The translations under genes were made by a program, and so were the position numbers. Positions 22,495-34,508 of a stretch of DNA of 64,000 bases are shown in pieces. This DNA is from Hevea brasiliensis. Taxonomy: Eukaryota; Streptophyta; Magnoliopsida; Malpighiales; Euphorbiaceae. The DNA lies in NCBI RefSeq assembly GCF_030052815.1, contig NC_079500.1, positions 5,044,298 to 5,108,297 on the forward strand. The letters are read 5' to 3'. Numbering within the stretch: the first letter of the stretch is position 1; each line of letters starts with the position of its first letter. The notes under the pieces were generated by a model. It made no database searches, had not been told where the DNA came from, and saw nothing but the letters and a program-made list of their open reading frames with translations.

Positions 22495-24542
22495 CTACTT
22501 TGATGAGGATCTATTTTGAGACTCATTGAAGCCAGAATCCATGATATCTACTGAAGACGGTTTGACATCATCCACTAGAGAAGATTGTGTCTCAACAGGT
22601 GGTGCAGGTTCTCTAGGAAAAGTAGTAGCAGTAGTAGAGTTGGGTTTGAGAAGAAAGCCTCCAAGACCAATTTCATTGTATGATATTTGCAGGTTGTTTG
22701 CATTATAGATAAGCAGATCCTCTTCATTTTCAGTCAAGATGAAAGGATCCTGCTTCAAAATATTTCGAAGATCCCTTTGGAGTCTTTCAATGGCTGTACT
22801 GCTCTGTTGAAACATTAAAGACCTCTTTCTCGAAGGTATACAAGACTTCCAAAAGCTTCCCTGGATTTCCCCTGCAAATCATAAACATTTCATTAAAATT
22901 CCAGCCTGATTTTTCGGTCCAAGTTTTAACAGGCCTGAAGAGTTGCTTTTGTGGTAGTTTGAAATTTTTAAAGACAATGAGGGGCTGTCAGGATTTTACA
23001 ATACCGAAAATTTTGCTTAGACTCAATTTATCATGGATCTAAAACATGATATGTATGGACGTATTTATTTATTAGGTCTATAATAAATCAGGTTACATTT
23101 TTCCTTAGGATACAAATGTTGGACCATTAAACTATTAATTCATTATAACTACGGTGAATCCTATCATAATCAATGATCGAAATCTATTGACTGCACAACC
23201 ATTGCGTGAAATTATTAAAGGAAATTCCACATTTACGTGAGTGAAAGTGCACAGGGTATATCTAATTTCTCCAATTCTTCAATGGTTTTACCCAATACCG
23301 ACAGGAACTTACCTGGAATTTCACCTCCAAGCCCTTCTTTTATCTTGCAGCAGCTCTGGGGACATGAACATGATATTGCAAACTCTGAGCTAGATTTATT
23401 CCTTGTAGAATCATCAGAAGCAGTAGAATGGCAAGCCTTAGAGGAGAAGTTCTCTTCCACTTTCAATTTGCCTTCCTTTGGAACCATCCTTGAGCTAATT
23501 CTTACCCTTTTAGCAATTGGTTGTCCTTGGGCATGCTTAGGTGCATAGTTTGCAAGAGTTCCTCTTATCCTGTACCTTGATCCACAGGCATTGCATAGCA
23601 CTGGCTTCTCAGGTGGTCCATTTCGCCATAGTGGAGTGCCTGTTCCAATGCTTGGTTGAATGAATTTTAGGTGAAGGGAAGCAATCTTGAACGAGAATAC
23701 ATAGAACGATACCAAGGCTTGGTGTGTTTCACGAAAAGTAACTCATATATGTAACATATTTTCAATGGAATTTATTTTCTAAAAAATTTTTTTTTATAAA
23801 AATATTTTCTTTTACATGTTTGTGTTATTCATGTATAAGAAGTCTTTTTTTTTTTCAAAATAACAATTTTCTCTTTGACTATGAAAAATTAACTATTTTA
23901 TAAGCGTTCCAAATGTTAAAAAACACAAAAAAAAAAAATTCTATAAAATATTTTCACAAAACAAATAAAATCTAAATAAAAGCTCAGTGTTGCAATTATT
24001 TTTTGCTTAATTATAAGATTTCAAGTTTGAATTCTAATCGGATAAGAAATTTATAAGTAGATTTAGTCTATCACATATTTTAGAGATTAAACCGACCAAA
24101 TTATTCCATGTTAATAAAATCATGAATAAAACATGTGATTTCATTTTTAATTATCTTTCTATAATAATAGATAAATGTGTGATTTAATTTTAAATTATTC
24201 TTTAATTATGGATGGAGTTGAGTGATTTTATTAACTTAGTCTATGATAACATAGTAGACAACATTTAATTAAGAATTTCTTTAATCAAAACTAAATGGAT
24301 AAAAAATAAAATAAATGATTTTCCCTTCAAATTAGTGTCAATAATTTGATAATTAAATAAAATTTTATAAGATAAGTGTTTCTTAAATTAATTAATGATA
24401 TATGGCTAACCTTATCATAAAATGAAAATTCATGCCATTAGAAAGCACATTCATATGGTGAGAATTTTTCTTGTATATATATTAAGAGTCAAGAAGGCTT
24501 ACTCTGGATGCCACAATGGTAACAAGGCCCTTGTTTTCTCAT
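22495..24542 (-). CDS. GATA zinc-finger transcription factor, short GATA26/27-like
   Basis: Nuclear factors of this class bind GATA motifs in DNA. Three exons join in frame: 24503-24542 (40 nt), 23313-23639 and 22495-22871 (744 nt, 247 aa). The first exon codes for [13 protein letters not shown] and supplies the first half of the finger. Exon 2 continues with [13 protein letters not shown] and CNACGSRYR, giving C7-X2-C10-X18-C29-X2-C32 with the plant [16 protein letters not shown] signature. A basic tail follows. Exon 3 has [13 protein letters not shown] and a region ([17 protein letters not shown], then [10 protein letters not shown]) that lines up with Arabidopsis GATA26. Full-length GATA26/27 proteins are ~470-510 aa with a C-terminal DEUBAD-type domain; this one stops soon after the EEDLL block, so it is a short form or a truncated gene. 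A longer in-frame opening at 23640-23715 is intron. Confidence 0.88.
23690..23960. mobile_element. MITE-like dispersed repeat, copy 2, in GATA intron 1
   Basis: GTTTCACGAAAAGTAACTCA near 23726 matches GTTTCACGAAAATAACTTA near 33993. It is followed by the same order of TTTTCTAAAAAA and TTTATAAAAATATTTTC blocks, and closes with a TTTCACAAAACAAAT-like end. No protein is encoded. Confidence 0.5.
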
Positions 24543-25524
24543 ATTGATATAATGTTCTCAAAATTAATCCAGCTTTCAATTTGCTTTAAACTCTCAGGCA
24601 CACAAATCCAAAATCAAGCTGCAAGAAAAACGAAATTCAAGGAAAACTTCCATCTCTTATTTCCACTACAAAATAATCATAAATAAATTGAAATACAAGC
24701 AATTAATTACCTTCATAATATTCATATCAAGTAGTGAGAAGAAATCAACTTCATCAAAATTGGGAATTCAAGCTAGATCAAGAGAGAAGCAAGAACACCC
24801 TGCTAGATGATGAGCTTCGGGCAAAGCTGCTTCTCTAATCATCTTGATTGGCATCAGAGAAGACCATTGGATGTGGGTTTTGTTAGTGGTAGTGAAATTG
24901 AGATGGTGGTGAAATTTTTATGTGCTAGGGTTAATGAAGAATTGAAATATGATGGAGACACATGCACAATGGTAATTGTAGGATTTGATTAATTTCATTA
25001 ATTTCCAAATGGTAAGTCTAATAAGGAGACAGATAACAACAATGAATTTGTTGGTGGAAGGAAAGGTTGATGAAATTTTATTAAAGTTTTATACCTAATA
25101 AGGGGAAATTCTTACAATTCTTGTCTTTTCTTAACCCATTTCCTTCTTTGGATTCTCTTAAAAAATAAATAAATAAACTTCCTTTTAATTGATAATTATG
25201 TGCTCAGAATTCAGACATTTGTATGCAATGTGTGGGTATTTATATATTATATATAATAGACTGAAATTGCTTTGCCAAAAATTAATTAGCAATCAAAGCC
25301 AATTAAGCTCAGTTTAATTTTCTTCACTTTTAAAGATGTAGAGAGTGATAATATTTTCATTTTAATATTTATCACTTCTATTTAATAAAAAAAATCTCAT
25401 TATATATTCAATTAGTTGTTATTCAATTTAATGAACTTTGATTATTTTTTTTTTAAATAAAAGCTTTAAGGAATTGATTTCTTTTGTAGGAACTTTAAGG
25501 AATTGTTTTATGGTTTATATAATG

Positions 25525-25838
25525 TTTCATTTTGAGAAAGTTTGTTTTATATGATTTTTTCTATATATATATAAGCTAATATTTTCCATAAAAACTATTT
25601 TCTAAAAAAGTATTTTTCATAAAAATATTTTCTGTTGTTTGATATATGTCTAATATTTTATATCATTATTTACACAATCTACCGAGTCAAGTATTGTGAA
25701 AGTTTGGGAAGCGAGGTTAAAAAAATTGCTTCCGATTTTAAAAATGGGAAGTCATTTCTTCTCATTTCGAGGTTATTTCTTTTCACAAATAATTTATTTT
25801 CCTTTGATCAAATTTCTTAAACATCTCAAATATTGAAA

Positions 25839-25894
<56 letters not shown>

Positions 25895-25925
25895 CACAGG
25901 AAAACATTTTCCTTCAAACAAAAAG
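25525..25925. mobile_element. MITE-like dispersed repeat, copy 3, with inverted ends
   Basis: The left end has GTTTGTTTTATATGATTTTT and the right end, on the other strand, reads TTTGTTTGAAGGAAAATG. TTTTCCATAAAAA and TTTTTCATAAAAATATTTTC palindrome-like blocks lie just inside, and a (TA)n tract (25843-25891) is near the right end. The inner GGAAGCGAGGTT and CTTCCGATTTT blocks could pair into a stem. Confidence 0.5.
25843..25891. repeat. (TA)n microsatellite
   Basis: An alternating AT tract of about 49 bp inside the MITE-like copy. Confidence 0.96.
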
Positions 25926-26934
25926 AGATATAATTTAAAAAGTTTTATTGTATTATATACATTCAATAAATGAATTACCAACTCAATAATTTTATATGAA
26001 ATATATATAAATAAATAAAACAGTAAAATTTACAAGTTCTTCTAACATACATACAAAATTGAAATTAGTTAGCTAGAGTCAATCTCATATCAACAACTGG
26101 AGATTTAGAATTAAGACACTACATTTACAGTGGAACTCATTTATTAATTATTTTATATTTTTAGTTCATAAGAGATCAGGTTTGGATAAAAATTTCCAAT
26201 GGTGTGAAATGCTATTGTCCCAATTATGAAGTCTTACATCATAATAATACAATATGAATAAAGTCAATTACGATTACAACTTATCATAGGCAAATTAAGT
26301 AACCAAACAATCATGCACAATAATTAGAAATTATTAGATAATAACAATGGAATTAGATATTGATATGGGTTAAAAATATTCTATTCCTTAGATGGCCATA
26401 CGTGTTTTCATTAGTAAAGTCTTGATTCCAAAGAAATGATCTCCTTGATGCAGGTCATAACTTTTGATACCGATTGAATCCAACTCCTTAGTCTCACTAT
26501 GAGGACCCCTCATCAAAACTAATTTGAGACTCTAAGCTCGTTCGCAAGAGAAATTATATAATAAAGCAGTGATTATATGTAGGATATACTATATGAGATG
26601 ACAATTTAAAAATAGCGGACATGTATACATGTGTGGGTCTCAATGAGTCAACATATATACATTAGCGGATATCAAAATCTATAACTATTTTGCAATTTTT
26701 TTTAAAATAATAACTCTATACTTTCTTATATGTTTAGTTATCATTTTTTTGTCATTCTATATCAGGTGCTGACGTAGAATCTCAATGATATTATATAATT
26801 TCTCCATTCGCAAAGCCTCAAAATTAAGATCTCCTTATTTGACTAAGACATTCAGAATTGGAATTTCCAATAAAAAGATATTGTACTAACTCAATCGCAC
26901 AAAACTTCTGAGCATTGCCAAAAAAATGTTGATT

Positions 26935-27956
26935 TTCATCGAGTGTGCACACAACACTTTCTACTGCGAAGTAGTTCCAAACAAAATATCACCTTTTGCT
27001 ATAAGCTAATCTATGACAAGAGCTACAAACAGAATAATGACATAGAAGCTAACCTAGGACAGGAGTTGCAAATAAAAGAACGATAATCACCATGTAATAC
27101 TCCATTTTTTGATAAAAACAACAATTTGGTCAATTGTAAGTGAGACATTTTTTACTGAGACGGTTTTTGACAAAATATCATCATTTTCCATAAGCTAACC
27201 TAGGATGAGACTTGTAGATAGAAAAATGACAATCACCATATACTACTCTATCTTTTAGGAAAACGACAACTAGGTCAATCATAAGTGAGACTTTCTATTG
27301 CATAGTAACTCCTGACAAAATATCACCATTCCCTATAAGCTAAGCTCGGATGGGACTTGCAGATAGAAGAAAGACTATAACCATATAATACGACCATCAC
27401 CATATAATACTCTATCTTTTGAGAAAACGACAACTAGGTCAATCATACATGAGACATTTTTTGCTGTGGCAATTCCCGACAAAAAATCACCATTTCCTAT
27501 AAGCTAACCTAGGATGAGATTTGCAAATAGAAGAACCGCAATCACCATATAATACTCCATCTTTTAAGAAAATGACAACTGGGTCAATCATAAGTGAGAC
27601 GCTTGTTGTTGCGTAATTGCTCCTGACAAAGTATCACCATTTCTTAGAAGTTAACCTAGAATGGAACTTGCAAATAGAAGAACGACAATCACCACATAAT
27701 ACTCTATCTTTTAGGTAAACGACAACTAGATCAATCATAAGTGAGATTCTCATATATAAATACCGCTAAGATTCTAACTAGGAAGGTAAGCAAATAGATG
27801 TCAAAATTAAATGCAAACAGAAGAACGACAATCACCACATAATACTCTATCTTCTAGGAAAACGACAACTAGATCAATCATAAGTGAGATTCTCATATAT
27901 AAATACCGCTAAGATTCTAACTAGGAAGGTAAGCAAATAGATGTCAAAATTAAATC
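26935..27956. repeat. Minisatellite, ~6 copies of a ~145-160-bp unit
   Basis: Blocks ATAAGCTAACCTAGGATGAG, AGAACGACAATCACCATATA and GACAACTAGGTCAATCATAA recur from about 26990 to 27870 with period about 145-160 bp. The last two units (about 27675-27812 and 27819-27956) are nearly identical over ~138 bp, including TATAAATACCGCTAAGATTC. No coding sequence is present. It ends about 250 bp before the CACTA element. Confidence 0.85.
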
Positions 27957-28206
27957 TAGATGGCATGGAATTAAGTCAGCCCTTTGAGGGGGAAAAACAC
28001 TCTTCTATGTTCAATTTTCAACTTCAAATTTCTAACTAAATCATCGAAGGTCTTACGGTGGGGAATCTCTCTCTCCACCAAAATCTCTGTTCATTGCATA
28101 TGGATTCTATGTTACAAACATTTTGGAGTTAAAAAATTAAATTTTGAGATACTAAGATCTCTTACTTTTCAGAGTCATTGACTCTTGAATTACTAAATCA
28201 AAGTTT

Positions 28207-28209
28207 ATT
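28207..28209. other. Target site duplication of the CACTA element, left (ATT)
   Basis: ATT lies directly before the CACTACAA end and matches 33288-33290. Confidence 0.85.
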
Positions 28210-28239
28210 CACTACAATAAATTAAAAAAATTGCTACAA

Positions 28240-29640
28240 AAATTACCGACAAATAAATTTTATTGGTAATTACCGACTAATTATCGACTATTTACCTACA
28301 AAAAATCAAAGTCAAAAGAATTAAAATGTAAACTAATTACTACCGACAAATTACCGATGGAAACTTTACCGACGACTAAATTTGTAGGTAAATGTTGAGC
28401 TAAATTATTGCAGCAAAATTAGCGACCAAAAATAAATATACCGACGACAAAATTCGTTGGTGATTACGGACTAAAAGATATTTCGTAGCTAACTTTAAAG
28501 AGGAAACAAAAATAAAATAAAATTTTAATATGGCCAAAAACTTACCTACCAAAATGAGTAGTTGGTAATTACCGACTTTACCATATTTCGTAACTAAATT
28601 TAAATAAGGAAATAAAAAAATAAAATTTTAAAATAAAAAAAATTACCTACAAAGTATTAGTTATTGGTAATTACCAACTAAAAAATATTTCATAGGTAAA
28701 TTTAAAGAAGAAACAAAAAAAAAAAAAAAAAAAACATGGCAAAACAATTACCTACTAAATTGAGTAGTTGATAATTACAGACTATAACCTATTTCGTAGC
28801 TAAATTTAAAAAAGAAATAAAAAAATAAAATTTTAAAATAAAAAAAATTACCTACAAACCATGAGTCGTTAGTAGTTACCGACTAAATAGGATTTCGTAG
28901 GTAAATTTAAAGAGAAAATAAAAAAATAAAATTTTAATATGGCAAAAAAATTACCTACCAAAACAAGTAATTGGTAATTATCAACTATTACTATTTCGTA
29001 GCTAAATTTAAAAAAGGAAATAAAAAAATAAAATTTTAAAATAAAAAAATTACCTACAAAGTATGAGCTGTTGGTAATTACCGACTAAAAGGGATTTCGT
29101 AGGTAAATTTAAAGAGGAAACAAGAAAAATAAATTTTTAACATGGCAAAAAAATTATCTACTAAAATGAGTAGTTGGTAATTATCGACTAAAACTACTTT
29201 CGTAGCTAAAGCTACAAAAGGAAATAAAAAATTAAAATTTTAAAATAAAAAAAAATTACCTACAAAGCATGAGTCGTTGGTAATTACCGACGAAAAAGGA
29301 TTTCGTAAGTAAATTTAAAGAGGAAACAAAAAAAAATAAATTTTTAACGTGGCAAAAAAATTACCTACCAAAACGAGTAGTTAGTAATTACCGACTAAAA
29401 TTTATTTCGTAGCTAAATTTAAAAAGAAAAAAAAAATAAAATTTTTAAATAAAAAAAATTACCTACAAAGCATAAGTCGTTGGTAATTACCGACTAAAAG
29501 AGATTTCGTAGGTAAATTTAAAAAGAAAACAAAAAAAAATAAAATTTTAACATGGCAAAATAATTATCTACCAAAACGAGTAGTTAGTAATTACTTACGA
29601 AGATTAATTTCGTAGCTAGATTTAAAAAGAAAATAAAAAA
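28240..29640. repeat. CACTA left subterminal array, ~205-bp tandem units
   Basis: TTACCTACAAAGYATGAGTC-like blocks recur near 28645, 28852, 29052, 29257 and 29460. They alternate with TACCAAAAYGAGTAGTTGG blocks and carry GGTAATTACCGACTAAAA and TTTCGTAGSTAAATTTAAA. Arrays of this type are where CACTA transposases bind. Confidence 0.88.
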
Positions 29641-30297
29641 AAAATTAACATGCTAAAAAAAATCTCTCTTTTATAAACCATTAAACCTTGTAATGCATTC
29701 GTATTTTATAGGGTTTTAGAACATATTTTGCATACATTTGTCCTTATAAATAGTTATTTTAATATATTTTTAGTAATATTTTTATTTAGTTTAGTTTAGT
29801 TTTATAATTTTATAAATTTCAATTGTGATTAAAAAAAATTAATAATAAATATAAAACTACATAGTTTTATTTGAAACTACGTAGTTATGCATAGAAATTT
29901 AAAAAAGACTAAAATTGTAACACAATCAACCCCCTCGTTCTCTTTTATATAGTTCTTAACTTTCACTCTTTCAATTGCCTATAGTCCTAGTTACATTCTA
30001 TATTTCTCTTCCCTTCTCTCCTTGATTCGGTTCCGTCAACTTGCTGTTTTGATTTCTTTTCTCGTCGGCTATTCTATTTAGACAAGGTAAGCATTTCTTT
30101 TTCGATTCCATCAGTATCAACACCGTCTTTGATTTCATCAGTCTCAACACATACTCATTTTCAGCGCTTCTTCTTTGGTTTCATCTGGCTTATTCCAAAT
30201 CAATAGATTCGACTTATTCTCCAACTACTCATTCGATGCAAACTAATAAATAATATAAAAGTGATTACATATTTAATTTGGATAGAATTGATCAAAA

Positions 30298-30368
30298 TAA
30301 AATAATAATAATAATAATAATAATTATAATTATAATTATAATTATAATTATAATTATAATTATAATTA
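30298..30368. repeat. (AAT)n/(TAATTA)n simple repeat
   Basis: About eight AAT units are followed by about seven ATTATA units inside the CACTA interior. Confidence 0.95.
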
Positions 30369-30992
30369 TTTTTAATTAAATAAAATCCATATTATGAAAA
30401 AATTACGTAGTTTTAATTTAATTATAGAGATTGACAAATAACATTTTATTGTATAATGTGATTGGATTGGATAAGCATGTATCGATGTGATAACAAATTT
30501 TTAACATATTTATATATAAATTAATTAATTATATATATATATATTTACTAATAATAGGAAATTATTATATATTTTCAATTAAAATTGATAAAAATATAAT
30601 AAATTCTAATTATAATTAATTAAATAAAAGTTAAATTGTGATTACAAAACTACGTAGTTTTGAAGTCTTAGAACATAACCAACTTTCATTTGTTAGCCCT
30701 AGCCACCTACCCAGTCGACAGTCCTCTCTTCAACTCTTCGACCGCTTCTCTTCGGCCATTTCTCTTCAGATGTGAACTTCACCTCATTCCTATTTGGCAT
30801 TTCTTCAATTGCTTCTTCTTTGGTTTCATTAATCTCAACACAGAATCATTGTCAGTAGATCTAACTCATTCTTAGCAGATTTGGCAAAATCGTTCTCAGC
30901 AGAACCGTTCTCGACAGATTCAACTCGTTCTCTAGCAGCTCATTCGCTGTAGACTTATTTTCTGCAAACTAAGGTGAGTTTATCTTGCTGCA

Positions 30993-31079
30993 GACTTATT
31001 TTTTTCGTTTACTATGCATTTTGCACATTACTGGGCGACTTATTTTTTTCGTTTACTATGCATTTTGCACATTACTGGG
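30993..31079. repeat. Perfect 44-bp tandem duplication
   Basis: GACTTATTTTTTTCGTTTAC through ATTACTGGG occurs at 30993-31035 and at 31037-31079 without a mismatch, inside the CACTA element. Confidence 0.93.
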
Positions 31080-32048
31080 GTTGAATAATTGCCGATGGAA
31101 TGTGAGTTATTGAGGTTAAAAAATTTTCATTTCTGATAAAGAATTAGAAAAAAAAAATACGGGACTAAGCGATTGAAGCCAAAAGAATATGGATGTTGAA
31201 TAGTTCAAATTTGAGGCTACAGTGTCATCAATTCTCATCGATTCAGGCTAAGCTTTTGTTTGACATTGCGAGTCATGAGTAGCGATAGTAAGAAAGAGGC
31301 CTGCCATGAGTGATATGCAAAGAATCTTGTGGGCATTTGTGTGCATTTTTGAAATTTCTGAAATCAGCTTCTACGACGCTTAGGGTGCATTCGGTATGGA
31401 TTACCCCTTGGTGCTCGTCAAGGTTGATATTTCAGCATTTGCATCCTATTAATCCGTTCAACTTCTAAATTAGTAGAACTTCAACAATGTATTTCCAGTA
31501 TAGATGTCTAGTGATGATGCAATTCAAGTGTTGGGATGTATGCTGCTGTCATTTAAATTGTCTTGCCTGAGAGTTTCTTTTTATGAGAGTTTTATGCTGT
31601 TGTCGGTAAGGATTTGATGAAATCTTCCTCTTTGCCTTTTTTATGAGAGTTTTTTTTTTCTATAATATAATGAATACTAATATTAATTTTTTGCTAATAA
31701 ACAGTGAATTTAAAAGATAATAAACAATGATTAAAAAATGATTTTCAAAATTTTAAAACTGAAAATAAAAAATAGTTTCTTGTTTTTATAAAATAAAAAA
31801 CAGAAAAACAAAAATTGCAATTTGTCATGTAAACCTTGTGGCCATTGGGATGTTAAACTACAGAGAGATGAAATTAATAATGCATTTCTACAAAGAGATG
31901 TTAAACTACTGTTATTTTCCTGGAAGTGAGTTAATCCACAATGCATACATAACAACAAGAACCGCGAAATCTACATTGGTATTATAACAACAAACTTCTT
32001 GACTTCCATGAGAGTTATAATCTGTTAAAGTTAGCCTCTCTTCCATAA

Positions 32049-32510
32049 GTGATAGTGGCTAGAAGGGAAGAGCTCCAACAAACTACATCTGACACCATCG
32101 ATGAGAATCAAATTTATTTGGATGTTGTTGAGGCTGGCCAGAAGAGACGGATGGTGTATGGGCTTGGATCACAATCATCTGTCATTTACCATTCACATCG
32201 AGCATCTTCTTCTAAGGGGTCCTCATCACATGATCCTCAATCTGCTGTTTTACAACAAGAAGTAGAACATTTGAAGAAGCAACTTGAAGAAGAGAGGCAA
32301 TAGAGGCAAGCAGAGAAACAAGTTATTATTGAGCAACTTGAAGAAGAGAGGCAACAAAGACAAGTAGAGAAGCAAGCTATCATGGAGCAATTTGAGACAC
32401 GTTTGGAAGACATGAGACAATCAATGTTAGAGGAGATGATGAGATTAGTCAGAGGCTTACCAATACCTCTACCTCCAACTTCGCCTCCACCTCTGCCAGA
32501 TCAGGATTGA
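32049..32510 (+). pseudogene. Remnant of Ptta/En/Spm-type transposon protein, C-terminal exon
   Basis: The frame contains NQIYLDVVEAGQKRRMVYGL, close to the conserved LDVVGG..R.R.YGLGS segment of plant Ptta/En/Spm proteins (Pfam PF03004 type). A charged coiled coil follows, built from 18-residue repeats (EQLEEERQQRQVEKQ; 54-nt units at 32280, 32334 and 32388), then a proline-rich end PLPPTSPPPLPDQD. A TAG at 32301-32303 interrupts the frame, which otherwise runs to TGA at 32508-32510. No ATG opens the frame (it begins at a GTG), so this is likely a 3' exon beginning at an acceptor. The N-terminal part is missing. Confidence 0.75.
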
Positions 32511-32699
32511 TGGTTATTTATCTTAACTTAACTTATTAAACTTTAATATTTTTATATTATTGTTTAGTTTATATTTATTTTATAACATGTATGGAGTATT
32601 ATTATTAATAATATTATTGGATTTTATTATTATTATTATTTGCATTTGTTATGCATTATTTATTTTTAAGCCATTAATAATTAAAATTTAATGCATAAA

Positions 32700-33287
32700 A
32701 TTATTTTAAAAAAAATTCATCGATGAAACAATATGGTAGGTAAAAATTATTAAAAAAAATTACCTACGAAAACTATTTGGTAGGCAAATATTTTTTAAAA
32801 AATATTAAAAACTTACCAACGAAATAAAGTAGTAGGTAAATATTTTTAAAAAATATTAAAAAATTTACCTATGAAATAAAATGGTAGGTGAAATTTTTTA
32901 AAAATTATTACTGGCCAAAAAATTTGTTGATAATTCTTAGATTTCTAAATTTATTTTACCTACCATATTTCTTTTGTCGGTAATTGGGGACAAAAATTTT
33001 TGTTGGTAAATAGTCGGTAATTCATTTTTAGCCTACAACCCTCACGAAATTACCTACGAAAAAATCTCAATTTCGCTACAAAATTTTTGTTGGCATAATT
33101 ACCTACAAACGCTTTGTCGTCGGTAAAATTACCTACGAATTTTATTTCGTCAATAAAAATCACCTATGCATAAATTTATGGACGAAAAAAATTTCGTCAG
33201 TAATTCGTTGGTAATCTTAATTACCTACGAAATAGAAGTAAATTTGGTCGGTAATTTTTGCCGCTATTTTTTTAATTTCTTGAAGTG
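32700..33287. repeat. CACTA right subterminal repeats
   Basis: Inverted counterparts of the left array: repeated TTACCTACGAAA, GTAGGTAAATATTTTT and GTCGGTAATT blocks up to the CTTGAAGTG end. Confidence 0.85.
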
Positions 33288-33290
33288 ATT
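33288..33290. other. Target site duplication of the CACTA element, right (ATT)
   Basis: ATT follows the ..GAAGTG end and matches 28207-28209. Confidence 0.85.
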
Positions 33291-33964
33291 GACTTGATAT
33301 TTTTTTATTTTAAACTTAAATAGTAATTATTTATAATTTTATTAATATGAAGAACTATAAATTTTTAATGGATTAAAATGTTTTTTAAAGAAAAAAGTTA
33401 AAGACTAAAGAGTAGTTAAATTTCAAAATTTCAAGACTAAAGTATAATCTAATTTACAATAATTATACACTTTTATCCATCGTTTAAGGTTTTCATATGG
33501 TGATCAATAAATCAATTAAATCACTTAAATTATAATAAAATACTTTTTAATTTGAGTAATCTCAACTAATTAAGAGAAAAAGGGAGGTAATAAGATAAGT
33601 TTTAAAAAATTATAGAAATAATTATTGTGTTTAGTCCACTCCTTCCTCCATCCATCACCATTAAGGTATTTGAATTTTGAGGGTTTGATTTCTCTATATA
33701 TCTAGACATACTTCATTGAATGATCCACACACCACAACATAAACATTAGACATTTGACATGTAATCTGGAAATCACCTTAGTAGATCTAACCATAATTTG
33801 ATTTAGAATCGGAATAAAATTGAATCAGTGTAATTTAGAATCAAAATTGAATTAAAATTAATTAAAATTGGCATCGACCTCAATCTAAACTAGTTGGTTT
33901 GATTTTGAATTAAAATCATATCGAAATCAATTGGTTCATTTCCGTACTAAAAATTAATTTAATT

Positions 33965-34250
33965 TTCTTTAATATAGTCTTAGGCTCCATTTGTTTCACG
34001 AAAATAACTTATCTACATATGAAAAATGTATTCTAAAAAAATAATTTTCATAAAAGTATTTTTCATTATTTTGGTCGTAATATTAAACTAATGGTATGTA
34101 TTTATATAATGCATATATAAGTGTTTTCACATTTTAATAAGATTATTAAGACTTAAAAATAACATAATTTTCTCTTTAATTAACAAAATATTTTCTATTA
34201 ACTTATTTTTTAAAATATTTTTTCAAGAAAATATTTTTCATAAATTAGAA
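33965..34250. mobile_element. MITE-like dispersed repeat, copy 4
   Basis: Starts with CCATTTGTTTCACGAAAAT and shares TAATATTAAACTAATGGTATG and TTTTAATAAGATTATTAA with copy 1 at 8040-8380. The ends contain GAAAATATTTTTCAT-like blocks in inverted orientation. Confidence 0.5.
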
Positions 34251-34508
34251 AACTCCAAGAATACACCCATCTTTTTCAACCCCATTTTTAGTCATTTCAC
34301 CTGCTAAGAAGACTAGACAGAAAATTGAAATTCTTGGATTATTTTACCTGGAAAAATGCCTCTTTTTGTACAACATTTTAAGCATCATTTACAAGGAATT
34401 GCTGACTTACGGTTGATTTAAGTAAGCAGAAACATTGAAAAGAATATAATTAAATATAAAAATTGATTAAAAAAAATTTAAATTCTCGTAAAATTTTAAA
34501 TTTCTAAC

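Larger units (their letters stand above)
24543..28206. other. Intergenic region upstream of the GATA gene
   Basis: No gene was recognised. It holds the probable 5' UTR or promoter of the GATA gene, a MITE-like copy (25525-25925), a (TA)n tract and a ~155-bp minisatellite (26935-27956). The 61-65 aa open frames show no domain. Confidence 0.6.
29641..32048 (+). other. CACTA interior without recognised coding sequence
   Basis: The left part is AT-rich with an (AAT)n/(TAATTA)n tract at 30298-30368. Two related segments (about 30060-30210 and 30760-30900) share CTTCTTTGGTTTCAT and TCTCAACACA blocks, a diverged internal duplication. At 30993-31079 a 44-bp unit is perfectly duplicated in tandem. 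The region probably held 5' exons now lost to decay; no domain is readable. Confidence 0.6.
28210..33287. mobile_element. CACTA (En/Spm, CMC) DNA transposon, complete ends, defective
   Basis: The left end is CACTACAATAAATTAAAAAA and the right end, on the minus strand, is CACTTCAAGAAATTAAAAAA. The inverted ends continue with matching GCNNCAAAAATTACCGAC. A 3-bp duplication ATT flanks both ends (28207-28209 and 33288-33290), the target-site size of CACTA elements. Subterminal repeats rich in TTACCTAC and GTAATTACCGAC fill both ends. The only coding remnant is the C-terminal part of a plant Ptta/En/Spm-type protein at 32049-32510. No transposase DDE core was found, so the 5.08-kb copy is non-autonomous. 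Confidence 0.92.

Noticed and set aside
23640..23715. ATG at 23715 as the start of the GATA protein
   Set aside because: It would give only half a zinc finger. A CAG acceptor at 23640-23641 and the 40-nt upstream exon restore the full C-X2-C-X18-C-X2-C finger.
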